A stretch of 64,000 nucleotides of DNA from the NCBI GenBank assembly GCA_020284085.1, contig JACEVL010000484.1:1483501-1547500 (forward strand), given 5' to 3'. Positions 26,701-34,700 of the stretch are shown here, in pieces. Every line of letters starts with the position of its first letter. Within the stretch, counting starts at the first letter, position 1. The position numbers and the translations under genes were made by a program. Under the pieces are notes generated by a model that ran no database searches, was not told the origin of the DNA, and saw only the letters and a program-made list of their open reading frames with translations. Origin of the DNA: Aporrectodea caliginosa (lineage: Eukaryota > Annelida > Clitellata > Crassiclitellata > Lumbricidae).

Positions 26701-27029
26701 AAATACACACATACATGCATACACATACATACATGCAGACATACATTACATACATACATGCATACATTTATACATACATACAATCATACATACATTTATA
26801 GTATTCATACATTCATTCGTACGTACATGTATAGGCCTACAACCCGACATACATATAGGTTGCAAATATCGATCATATTTATAATTTGCTTTACTATATT
26901 TCTACAGAGAAAATATCGAATTTGGCCGACAAAGGACGCCGGATTTCAACGTCAGACGCCGCCTGGTGGTCGACGAGTAACCCAATTGTACTGATCACTG
27001 CGATCCTGTCCGCAACGAAACTGTGCTAA
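13996..27029 (+). CDS. Four-CUB-domain cell-surface or secreted protein, 5' end missing (SOL-1-like, tentative)
   Basis: Ten exons join in frame (711 residues plus stop) with GT-AG junctions. Order: CUB1 (13996-14176 + 16998-17251), CUB2 (17858-18083 + 18979-19346), Ser/Thr/Pro-rich linker (end of 19346 exon + 20715-20828), CUB3 (21269-21509 + 22019-22221), CUB4 (23837-24047 + 24626-24843), C-terminal tail (26908-27029). Each CUB shows the family pattern: an early Cys, a SPxYPxxYP-like turn, a second Cys in the following strand, a third Cys at the start of the second exon and an LCG/ICG/FCG fourth Cys. CUB modules are extracellular beta-sandwiches that bind protein partners, often with calcium. 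No transmembrane segment precedes the final hydrophobic stretch, so secretion or GPI anchoring is likely. The four-CUB layout and CUB4 wording recall invertebrate SOL-1 proteins, auxiliary factors of glutamate receptors; that is from memory and uncertain. Upstream exons with the start codon are not identified. Confidence 0.85.
14217..14728. mobile_element. hAT-like MITE, TSD CTGCATGA
   Basis: 16-bp perfect TIR CAGTGTTATTTAAGTT; duplication CTGCATGA at 14209-14216 and 14729-14736. The inside is two degenerate AAACTAAAACTGAAAAG arrays around a 200-bp core. Confidence 0.9.
14737..15400. repeat. TATG-rich intronic repeat
   Basis: Long (TATG)n runs with CATG, TGTA and TA variants. Confidence 0.85.
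15970..16140 (-). repeat. SINE B relative
   Basis: TAATTCACAAG, ACAGAAGACATAAATC and the TTTATTCTTTAATGAA tail resemble family B read on the minus strand. Confidence 0.6.
16141..16200. repeat. 60-bp near-perfect palindrome
   Basis: Two 29-bp arms (starting TTGTATGGAATGAGGG) with one mismatch and a 2-base spacer. It is followed at 16200-16262 by a tRNA-like head with B box GGTTCGATACC pointing the other way from the SINE body. Confidence 0.9.
16333..16782. mobile_element. hAT-like MITE, TSD ACCCCGTG
   Basis: TIR CATAGTTGT/ACAACTATG; duplication ACCCCGTG at 16325-16332 and 16783-16790, cut from a satellite unit. The interior is rich in AAAAACGG. Confidence 0.85.
16998..17251 (+). CDS. CUB1, second-half exon
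   Basis: Starts RCADYVRLHLDLE (Cys3) when joined to the AG of the previous exon; Cys4 is in VVLCGN; it ends FKATYRFLDK plus one base, donor gtcagt. I chose the acceptor cgccag at 16992-16997 over two nearby ag sites because it keeps the phase and places Cys3 second, as in the other three CUBs. Confidence 0.8.
17281..17750. repeat. Degenerate (GAGT/GAAT)n
   Basis: TGAGTGAATGAGT-like tetranucleotides fill the intron between the CUB1 and CUB2 exons, ending in (CATT)n. Confidence 0.9.
17858..18083 (+). CDS. CUB2, first-half exon
   Basis: Acceptor ttcgtag, donor ACAAA/gtaact; phase 1 in, phase 2 out. Reads GFSCVYDFYSNKNV, then FFSPLYPQNYPPGVRCLYVF, ending LASYNAPGTK. Confidence 0.88.
18231..18475 (+). 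repeat. tRNA-derived SINE, family D
   Basis: GGGGCGCAGTGGCCGATTGA, B box GGTTCGAGCCTCG, CTTGAGCAAGTCCTTCACTC, and a (TATTG)n tail. Reversed copy at 57088-57212. Confidence 0.75.
18979..19346 (+). CDS. CUB2, second-half exon with Thr/Ser/Pro-rich extension
   Basis: Begins CPGDSLTVVDG (Cys3), with RICGRLDVV (Cys4) and QGFAGTYEFRR closing the CUB at about 19209. The remaining 46 codons run into a Pro- and then Thr-rich segment (TPGPPSSGLF, then TNHFITTTTVITA), a likely O-glycosylated linker. Donor gtataa, phase 1. Confidence 0.85.
19361..19440. repeat. CGT/CAT/TAA trinucleotides
   Basis: Short mixed trinucleotide runs after the CUB2 exon. Confidence 0.7.
19424..19690 (-). repeat. SINE family B, second copy
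   Basis: Reverse of 4731-4990: AACAATCCGGTTGACAAACC to ATGCGCTATCGGG, with (ATA)n as tail. Confidence 0.85.
20022..20250. repeat. (CGT/CAT)n and (ATA)n trinucleotides
   Basis: Ends as the A-rich tail of the next SINE. Confidence 0.9.
20240..20493 (-). repeat. SINE family B, third copy
   Basis: Same body and head; lies in the same intron as copy two, same orientation. Confidence 0.85.
20715..20828 (+). CDS. Linker exon between CUB2 and CUB3
   Basis: Acceptor ttttgtcaag, donor TCAG/gtcagc, phase 1 on both sides, so it could be skipped without a frameshift. Encodes GASVDPYIPGDSPLAY then RLTTATDDHSTPPPKS: no Cys, rich in Pro, Thr, Ser and Asp. Confidence 0.75.
21000..21240. repeat. CATC/CATA tetranucleotide repeats
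   Basis: ATCC, ATAC and ATTC runs in the linker intron. Confidence 0.8.
21269..21509 (+). CDS. CUB3, first-half exon
   Basis: Acceptor tgtgcag, donor CCAGA/gtgagt, phase 1 to phase 2. Contains PPCDFEFTSGG, GTFSSPSYPLAYPPYVTC and VQVAITDLDLSHP. A long CAT-type trinucleotide repeat follows in the intron. Confidence 0.85.
21527..21860. repeat. (CAT)n/(CAC)n trinucleotide tract
   Basis: Starts 18 bases after the CUB3 donor; open on both strands but plainly simple repeat. Confidence 0.9.
22019..22221 (+). CDS. CUB3, second-half exon
   Basis: Opens DCEGVDKFVARVVLDG (Cys3), with IGIFCGSTSP (Cys4) and ends FRAFYSFIT; donor gtcagt, phase 1. Acceptor tgctgcag. Confidence 0.85.
22310..22760. repeat. 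(TGTC/TCTC)n tract with 36-66-bp superstructure
   Basis: Repeated TGCATGTCTGTCCTTCTCTG cassettes within CT/GT sequence, followed by CATG repeats and (AATC)n at 22820-22845. Confidence 0.85.
23407..23458. repeat. (AT)n
   Basis: Perfect dinucleotide run in the CUB3-CUB4 intron; another lies at 23700-23768. Confidence 0.9.
23513..23693. mobile_element. Possible hAT-like MITE
   Basis: GGGATGGGCA at the left and TGCCCATCCC at the right around AATTAC-rich sequence. No convincing target duplication. Confidence 0.5.
23837..24047 (+). CDS. CUB4, first-half exon
   Basis: Acceptor cgctttag, donor CCTAG/gtaagg, phase 1 to 2. Encodes TICGFDFLSNKSSNGSF, then TSPNYPGTYPRTTECHYLF and ERVHISFQHFDVEGIPP, the best-conserved CUB start in the gene. 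Confidence 0.9.
24626..24843 (+). CDS. CUB4, second-half exon
   Basis: Opens SCLVDTHSDFIEFSNFN (Cys3), with SRLCGTKES (Cys4) and FFRVTFKSNEVYDATGF. Acceptor ttgccag, donor AAGAG/gtgagt, phase 1. Confidence 0.9.
25061..25230 (+). mobile_element. LINE 3' end remnant with tail module
   Basis: Degenerate WNRLPLELRLIPRSLS-like stretch, then CACCTCTGAGTAG and GCTATATAAATAC, (GAAT)n tail. Confidence 0.5.
25565..25729. mobile_element. hAT-like MITE, TSD TCCAAGAG
   Basis: TIR CAGTGG(A/C)GGCGCCAGGA, 16 of 17; duplication TCCAAGAG at 25557-25564 and 25730-25737. Confidence 0.9.
26296..26486. mobile_element. hAT-like MITE, TSD CAATGGGC
   Basis: TIR CAGTGGCGGC/GCCGCCACTG; duplication CAATGGGC at 26288-26295 and 26487-26494. 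The interior repeats TGCCCTGG. Confidence 0.9.
26675..26840. repeat. (CATA)n
   Basis: Interrupted tetranucleotide repeat before the terminal CUB-gene exon. Confidence 0.8.
26908..27029 (+). CDS. Terminal exon of the CUB gene: C-terminal tail with GPI-signal-like end
   Basis: Acceptor ttctacag; completes Glu from the previous phase-1 exon. Encodes a basic spacer (LADKGRRISTSDAAWWSTS) followed by the hydrophobic end NPIVLITAILSATKLC and TAA at 27027-27029. Small residues (S, D, A) followed by a short hydrophobic tail ending the protein fit a GPI-attachment signal. This exon has no domain support of its own; its place rests on phase, acceptor and position. Confidence 0.65.
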
Positions 27030-27699
27030 ATGTACGAAACTGCAATCCAACGGAATTCATAGAGGGCTCGTATAATATGGAGCGAATCCGGTGTCAGATT
27101 TCAAGATTCAATATTTCTGTGAATGCCGCCACCGATGTTTAATTTCCCGCTCTTGACGTCATATCCGACAGTGCGCACAGTGACGTCATATCTGATGTGA
27201 GCAGACGAAGTCAAAGGCGAACCTTGTTGTACATAGGCCTAACTACATACTATAGGCTATACTGCATGGGCCTAACCGTTTGAATGGATCCAGTATAGTT
27301 GACATCTTACGTCAACAAAGGCCGCTGAAGTCGGCAGAGATTAATTGTCAGTCAACAAATTATTTATGACCGAGTGACAGTGGTTTTGGCTATAGACTCC
27401 TAAGTGCTAATATGTAGGAGTTCGTTGTTTCAACAAGGATACATATAAAATTATATGACATTATGACATACTTGATTAAGTTACCGGTGTGTTTTACGTA
27501 TAAGAAGCGACTATAATGAACCCAAGATCCTAGGCATAATTTTGGAGGTACCTCTAACGCAACTTTTTGAACGGGGTATGTAGTATCTACCCCACTTTTC
27601 TGACCCCAATTAAATAATGCCATCACTAGTCAGTTGGCTAGGTCTACTAGCAATTGTGTTTCTTCAAGTATTGTGTTTATGTCTATCACTACCTATGTA
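27030..27699 (+). other. 3' flank of the CUB gene
   Basis: Likely 3' UTR; an ATTAAA near 27608 is the only poly(A)-signal-like motif I noticed. No AATAAA up to 28300. Confidence 0.4.
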
Positions 27700-27734
27700 T
27701 ATCTGTCTACCTATTCTCTGTAGGTAGACAGATA
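27700..27734. repeat. 14-bp perfect inverted repeat, 7-base loop
   Basis: TATCTGTCTACCTA and its reverse complement. The right arm abuts the target duplication of the next element. Confidence 0.85.
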
Positions 27735-27742
27735 GCACATAG

Positions 27743-29764
27743 CAGGCCCTTCCCAATGATATCTGGGGCCCTACGCAAGTTTTATTTTTGGGCTCTACCC
27801 CATTGGGTATTGGAATACGTCATAAACATTGTGCCTAAGAAAGTAGATAGGCCTACCTCTGGAGTGAATTAGTTTAAGTAGCTTTACTGAGCATTATTAA
27901 CAAAATTAATATAATCTATCTTAGTACCATAGGTTTACTACTGTAAGGCAGTGTCAGTATAATATTGTACAGAATTTCATGTTTCCTATTCCTGACTTAT
28001 ATTTCCCGACTGACGTCACAAGCAATATTTCTAATTTAAATAATTTAAGCATTTGTTACCTTGCACTTAATTTAGACTTATGCGGCGTGTGATGTCATTA
28101 TTATTATTATTTTTCAAAAATGGTATTTTGGGGCCCCTAACTTTCGGCGGAATCGCCGGGGCCCTATGCGGTTGCGTATTCAGCGTATTCCTAGGGCTGG
28201 GCCAGCTTCCACTGCCGTCGCCACCACATCCCAGAGCCGGTGTCCCGAGATATTCTATCCCCTAAAGCATATCCCCCGGACAGAATGGTGTAATAATCCC
28301 CCCCCGAAGAAATAAACCGGTTTAGAGTATCCGGGGATAAACCATTCTATCCCCTATCGTCATACGCATCACGATAGCCAAGACGAAAATCCAGTCAAAA
28401 TCACCAAAAATGAAGTAAATTAACTTCAGGTCGACGTACAAACTAAAGATACGCAACTTAAAATATTTTATGTGTACAATAAATCCAAACAGTATGACTG
28501 AATACACTTAAAAACCGCCAAAAATGCAAATTAAACCGAATACTCCATTTCGCTAAGGGAGATACTCATGTATGAGTGATACTTTATAGCAGAGAACTGT
28601 CAAAGGCCACCTCCACCACCTCTACCGCCGTCGCAACCAACCTGCTCCGTCGTCGCCTCCACCGTCCCCGCCGTCGCCTCCACCGTCGCATCCACCGTCC
28701 CCGCCGTCGCTCTCCACCGTCCCCGCCGTCGCCTCCACCGTCCCCGCTGTCGCCTCCACCGTCCCCGCCGTCGCATCCACCGTCACCGCCGTCGCCTCCA
28801 CCGTCCCCGCCGTCGCATCCACCGTCCCCGCCGTTGCCTCCACCATCCCCGCCGTCGCCTCCACCGTCCCCGCCGTCGCATCCACTGTCACCGCCGTCGC
28901 CTCCACCGTCCCCGCCGTCGCATCCACCGTCCCCGCCGTTGCCTCCACCGTCCCCGCCGTTGCCTCCACCGTCCCCGCCGTCGCCTCCACCGTCCCCGCC
29001 GTCGCATCCACCGTTCCCGCCGTCGCCTCTACCGTCACCGCCGTCGCCTCCACCGTCCCCGCCGTCGCCTCCACCGTCACCGCCGTCGCATCCACCGTCC
29101 CCGCCGTCGCCTCTACCGTCACCGCCGTCGCCTCCACCGTCCCCGCCGTCGCCTCCACCGTCACCGCCGTCGCATCCACCGTCCCCGCCGTCGCCTCCAC
29201 CGTCCCCGCCGTCGCCTCCACCGTCCCCGCCGTCGCATCCACCGTCCCCGCCGTTGCCTCCACCGTCCCCGCCGTCGCATCCACCGTCACCGCCGTCGCC
29301 TCCACCGTCACCGCCGTCGCATCCACCGTCCCCGCCGTAGCCTCCACCGTCCCCGCCGTCGCATCCACCGTCACCGCCGTCGCCTCCACCGTCCCCGCCG
29401 TCGCATCCACCGTCCCCGCCGTCGCCTCCACCGTCCCCGCCGTCGCCTCCACCGTCGCATCCACCGTCACCGCCGTCGCATCCACCGTCCTCGCCGTCGC
29501 CTCCACCGTCACCGCCGTCGCCTCCACCGTCACCGCCAACGCATCCACCGTCACCGCCGTCGCCTCCACCGTCCCCGCCGTCGCATCCACCGTCACCTCC
29601 AACCTCCTCCGTCGTCGCATCCACCGTCCCCGCCAACCTTCCCCGTCGTCGCCACCACACCTCCACTGCCGTCATAAATGGTATTTTGGGAGCCCCTAAC
29701 TTTCGGCGGAATCGCCGGTGCCCTACGCGGTTGCGTATTCAGCGTATTCCTAGGGACGGGCCTG
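27743..29764. mobile_element. 2.0-kb hAT-like element carrying a minisatellite, TSD GCACATAG
   Basis: TIR CAGGCCC(T/G)TCCC; exact duplication GCACATAG at 27735-27742 and 29765-29772. The right-terminal 85 bp occur twice (28121-28205 and 29680-29764), around the minisatellite. No transposase frame is seen, so it is non-autonomous. Confidence 0.85.
28590..29660. repeat. GC-rich 21-bp minisatellite
   Basis: About fifty units of CCGCCGTCGCCTCCACCGTC plus C/A, with CCT and CAT variants alternating. As 21 is a multiple of three, several frames stay open (Ser-Pro-Pro on +, Asp-Gly-Gly on -); no gene is implied. Confidence 0.95.
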
Positions 29765-29772
29765 GCACATAG

Positions 29773-30742
29773 AGACAGATCCACTGAGTATAGGCCTACT
29801 AATTTGCTACATTTGTGAATCTGAAACATAAGTGATGATGAAACAGTTGATGGGTGGAATGAAGATTATGGTGAAATCTGCATTTGTTTGAAGCATGCTT
29901 AGTACTGCCACAAGGCAAGACTTCGGACTTCTCTTCCAAGTCTTGCCTTGTGGCAGTACAAAGAATTATGTTAATCTTGCACCTCTCGTAATTAAGCGCT
30001 TATGACAGTTATGACATTTAACTTTGAACATATTGGAGTTCTCTGGTGCTAGGTTTGCATTCCGTACTTATTTGTCAGTTTTGCCAAAGATTTTGTACAT
30101 AATTATAAAGGGCATTTTCTTTGCAACTAGCGTAGTTCCATGTGACTGCATCAAGCCCATCTGTCTGTGTACGGTCGAGTCTGAAATTGCCAAGTACATG
30201 AAAAGTGCATGCTTCTATCACTGACACATAAACTGTCTTTATAGAGCAAATGCACGTTTTTGCCCAATTATCTTCAGAGTGCTTTTCACGAATAAGCCTT
30301 TGTGATAGTTTTCTTTGACAAAATCTGGACTACAGAAATTGGTACCGTCTTTCCGACTCTCCTACATGTATATACATCGGAGTTTGGGATTCAGCTGCCT
30401 AATGGGCCTTCCAAAGTTGACACAGTCAAACATACTGCAGTTACTGGGAAAGCCTTCTTGATGTATGTCAGGCCCAGGACAAAGTCTCCAAAAATGACGT
30501 AACTGAAGCACTAATTTCCCTAACCTTATTGCATCACACAAGTTCCGACAAGCATAAAGTCCATGCAACTTCCCTTACACCCCAAAATGTTTCTCTTTCA
30601 CAAGACAAAACAATAAACCTGCATTACAACGGGTTACACACATAACAAATTAATGTCACAGTATTTACTGAAGTTGTCGCCACGGCCCGATCTCGCAACC
30701 GTTAGGCTCAACTCAGCAAGACGTACAAGCTCTACCGACATA
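29773..30742. other. Intergenic between the two convergent genes
   Basis: Contains the hairpin at 29902-29959. 30030-30220 resembles 5280-5440 (TTTGCATTCCGTACTTATTTGTC against TTTGCGTAATGGACTTATTTGTC forms), so it is a dispersed repeat. Confidence 0.5.
29902..29959. repeat. 22-bp perfect inverted repeat, 14-base loop
   Basis: Arms 29902-29923 and 29938-29959 (GTACTGCCACAAGGCAAGAC plus TT). Could fold as a pre-miRNA-sized hairpin; no family recognised. Confidence 0.9.
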
Positions 30743-30750
30743 AATTATAG

Positions 30751-31083
30751 CAGTGCTTCCCAAAGTGGTGGTCCGCGGACCGGTGCCGGTCCGCGAGTTC
30801 TCAGTTGCCGGTCCGCAGTGAGTAAAGAAACTAGTCAAATTGTCTCGGAATTGTCTCGGAATCAAGAAATGACTATCATATTTTTAAAATATCATAACAA
30901 AAAGACTTATCAGGATAGCATTTAAAGGGCAATGGAGTCCTATAATTGGCTAAGCATGAATTTAGATCAATTTTTGAGGAATTTAAGTGCTCGAAAACGA
31001 AACAGGAAATAATTAATAAATTTGGCACCTGCAGTGTAAAAATTCCTACCGGTCCGTGACACTGAAAAGTTTGGGAAGCACTG
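30751..31083. mobile_element. hAT-like MITE, TSD AATTATAG
   Basis: 14-bp perfect TIR CAGTGCTTCCCAAA; duplication AATTATAG at 30743-30750 and 31084-31091. GGTCCGCGGACC palindrome near the left end. Confidence 0.92.
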
Positions 31084-31679
31084 AATTATAGAGTAATCAG
31101 GTCCCACTGTGTTGATCAAAATCCCAACCAATGGACACTGAACAACAGCCCATTTCAGTTCATGAATGATCTTACAATTGCGCAGTTACCAATTTGCTGC
31201 TGCACCTTTGAAACAAAATAAATATTATCTTAATTCATTTTTTGATCTGATTAAGTTTTCTATTCCTAATGTATCATTGCATAAGCAAAGATATAAAACT
31301 AAATTTCTTCCATTAAACTGTTCATAATTAATCAATTAAAATTAAAAGATTTGAAGTACAATTAAATTAAATTGACAGAACTGAGCTTGTTTTTACTAAA
31401 TACACTTCAAAGAAAATGAGTTTAATTTAATTACAGAAATAACACTTGTGCTTAAATGAATTTCATTCATATATCCATTTTAATTAATTAGTTATTAATT
31501 AATTAAAACACCTAATTGTTCATCAATTCCAATGAGCTGTACTGACACCTAGCACCAGTGAATTTTTAAGAATCTGCATCAAGGAAACCTATTACACAGA
31601 AGAGTTAATGACCATAGAGCAACAAGCATTAGAGACATGAATGATTTCCCATTGCCCTCGTATCCATTGTCCGGGGTTT

Positions 31680-31745
31680 TCACTGGGCCGACTTGTTCTT
31701 TTTCTGTGACAGGTTGATCTTATCTCCCATGCTGAGCGCCATACC
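31680..31745 (-). CDS. COPB1: COPB1 coding exon 22 (934-954 and stop)
   Basis: Acceptor tttgcag; [16 protein letters not shown], then NKSAQ and TGA at 31682-31680. A weak ATTAAA signal on this strand lies at 31484-31479. Confidence 0.95.
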   Translation of the reverse strand, partial: GMALSMGDKINLSQKKNKSAQ

Positions 31746-34700
31746 CTGCAAAGCAAGTTACAACAACCAAGGTTAAAAAATACGAGGAATCAAATCAACC
31801 AACAATAACACAGCCAGCAATACACTGTAGCCATCTGACTGTCTACCTGCCTCCTGATTTAACACTTTAACGATGAGCTGCATTGGTGTCCCAGTCACTT
31901 TTAGTACACTCTCGTCATTAAGTGTTAAGCTGTTCTCATTTCTTAGTATTCTTTGGGCACTGTAGAAATCTTAAGACTGCAGTAATAACAATAATAATAA
32001 CAATAATAGAGATTTGAGTGCCATAGTTCGTAAGCAGTCGATGACTCGAAGCAACGATTCAGAAGCACAATTAAGACAGCCAAGATATTAAGCCAGCATA
32101 TGCACTTTCAAGTTCTCACCAGACTAAATGCATCAGTTGCTCACATAACTATTTAGAATGCAACAAACTCTGAGCATGCATTCATGTTAAGTCTGTAGAA
32201 AAGGTATAGAAAGGACACAGACATGGAAGCAGAAAGAAGGCAGAGGAGCAACACAGGAAAAGTTCTGTAGAGTGCAAAGCTAAAGTACGTAGGGTGTGGC
32301 ACGGATCAAAGGGTCAGGCCGCAGAACTGCACTGTAGTAAAAAGCGTCGTTTGAGCTTCTTATAAAAGTAGACACACTGTCTGAAAGATAACACATTCAA
32401 CCCGAGGCCTTGATTACTCTACTCATTACCCTTTAGGTGAAACTGGAAGCACAAAGATCAGCATGGACGTGGGATCGATTCCCGCTACCCTCCCAAAGGT
32501 CCATTCAGCCTTCCATTCGCTAGGTGGTGTTGGTAAAATGAGCAGTAAGACAGATGGGCGCCTTGCATAGTTGCCATGAAATTATATTAGACTCCTGTAA
32601 TAACTTTTAATCATCCATTCATACTATGACTTGCAATCATACTGCAGTGCATCAGTTTGAATTAATAACAAACATGAATATATGTATATGTGTCTGGATT
32701 TACACTCACCTGGCTTTTGGCTCGTATACGGATGTGTCCAGTGACAGTTGCTTCGGGCTGATCGTTTGGCTTTTCAATACTCAGGTTTGCCAGAGCATCC
32801 TCTCCAAAGATCGATCGAGCATACAGATTTGCTGCCATGAATCCACACTCACCCCTCAATGCCTGAAGCACAGCACAACACACAAATTAAATCAAATAAT
32901 AATGCAACTCAATCAATAATAGCCCCTAGAAGCAAAGTACCTAGTTTTACTAAACACCACCTCCACAGAGAGAAACTTTCGACTACACAAGGCAAACAGA
33001 CATGATTTTCACAAGCTCATCAAAAGGCTTAAAATGCTTGCATCAAGCAACCATATGACTTCATAGCCATTTTGACCTTAACTAGCGCCCTCTGTTACAC
33101 TTAAATTAAAAGTCACTCATGTTCAAGATCAGCCAGTTCCTAGCTAAAAACAGTCAACAAGAGAAAAGCATATATTAGATAATTAATTTTCTTTCCCTTT
33201 TTATTTCTGAAACGTCATTCTGTTCTGTAGGAGCATGGGTGTAGTTATGGGTGGTTTTACGGGTTCAAACCCCCTGAAATAAATGCATTACTGTTATAAA
33301 AATACTAAAAACATTGAATAACACAACCATGTCAAATGGAACCCTCCGAAAACAAAAACCCCCACAAAAATGTTTCTCGGCAACGTGCCTGTGTACGAGT
33401 AGAGCAGAATGTTGTGGGGCCCTACTGAGTTACTTTCTCTGACTTACTTTGTCTGGAGTGAGGCACTTCATATTTGTGCTGCGGATCAGGTGATCCAGGT
33501 ACTCGTGGAGGTCAGTGATGTTTGTGTTGATGGCCACCTTGTTCTCCCATTCAAACTCGGCCCACATCTGGCGGAACTCTGTGTCTGTACACGATGCAGG
33601 GACGATGTAATCCATGATGTCAATGTGGATGTCGTTCAGTACAACGCTGTTGCGATCGCTTGCAGCACCCGTCACATCGTACACTAAAACACAGAAACCA
33701 AATCAGAATATATAACGCCTCTGGAATGTCAGTCGTTTATCAGTGTTGCGACCCAACAGTTCAGAATGATTACTCTGTGAAAAGAATTGCGGGTTTACAA
33801 CTCCTCTGGAACTGTCACCGCATACAACCCCAAGCAACATATGACTACTGCAAAGTTGTGTAATACCATGAACTGATGCCTTTCATGATATCACTAAAGT
33901 TCTCCATCTGCTCACTCTATACAATTCTTTCTGGCAGCCTCTCCTACTCTTTCTCTTTTCTTAAAACCTGCTTATTCTCGAGGGCCTTGCGCACTGGGAG
34001 CACTTCTGAGTGGTTCACCCTACTAGAGGCGCTTTACAAATGCTTAGAAACAATACAAATAATACAAAACTAAAGTTAGCATACTAGATAAAATAATTAT
34101 GCCACAGTTTGAATCCCAGCATTTTCCGAGTCAAACAGTTCAGGCAAAAGAAAAAAAGTAAAAGCCATTCAGTTTATTTGATATGTGTTATTTTAAACAT
34201 TAACACGTGTTCAAATGGTCATGCATACTTGTTACTGTACAGGGTTCAAAGCAACGCTATAAAAACACAGTAGCAACTCTGGGCAAGTTGTTTGTGCACA
34301 TGTGTTTCAATCACCCAAGCAGCATAATTTGGCACCGGCATAAGTTGGGTAGTAAATGGGAACTCCTGTGATGTATGGCCCTATGTCCAGAACCTTGTGA
34401 TTTGTCCATCGCCAGCTCAAGGGTGCAAGTGATGGAAATGGCGCACCTCTGTTAAGTTCCACTCAGGACATAGGACCATTACTTACTTACTGTGACAATG
34501 CAGGACCAGAAACAGGTAGCACAACAGCACTATTCATGCACTATGTAAGCTTTGCCTATGTTGGCCCCTCAGCTTGGCACTGTCTTTGCCACTCCCTGCA
34601 TCTGGAATTACTAGCCCTCTCACCTCCCCAATTCCAGAAACGCCTTAAGACTTTCCTGCTCACTCGCCCAGGCACCGACACCAGTTGACAGAGCTGCTGA

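Noticed and set aside
28576..29675. Open frames of 250-360 codons on both strands (Pro/Ser-rich; Gly/Asp-rich; Ala/Thr/Val-rich)
   Set aside because: Produced by a 21-bp tandem repeat, which keeps several frames open at once; inside a transposon; no start context, splice sites or non-repetitive domain.
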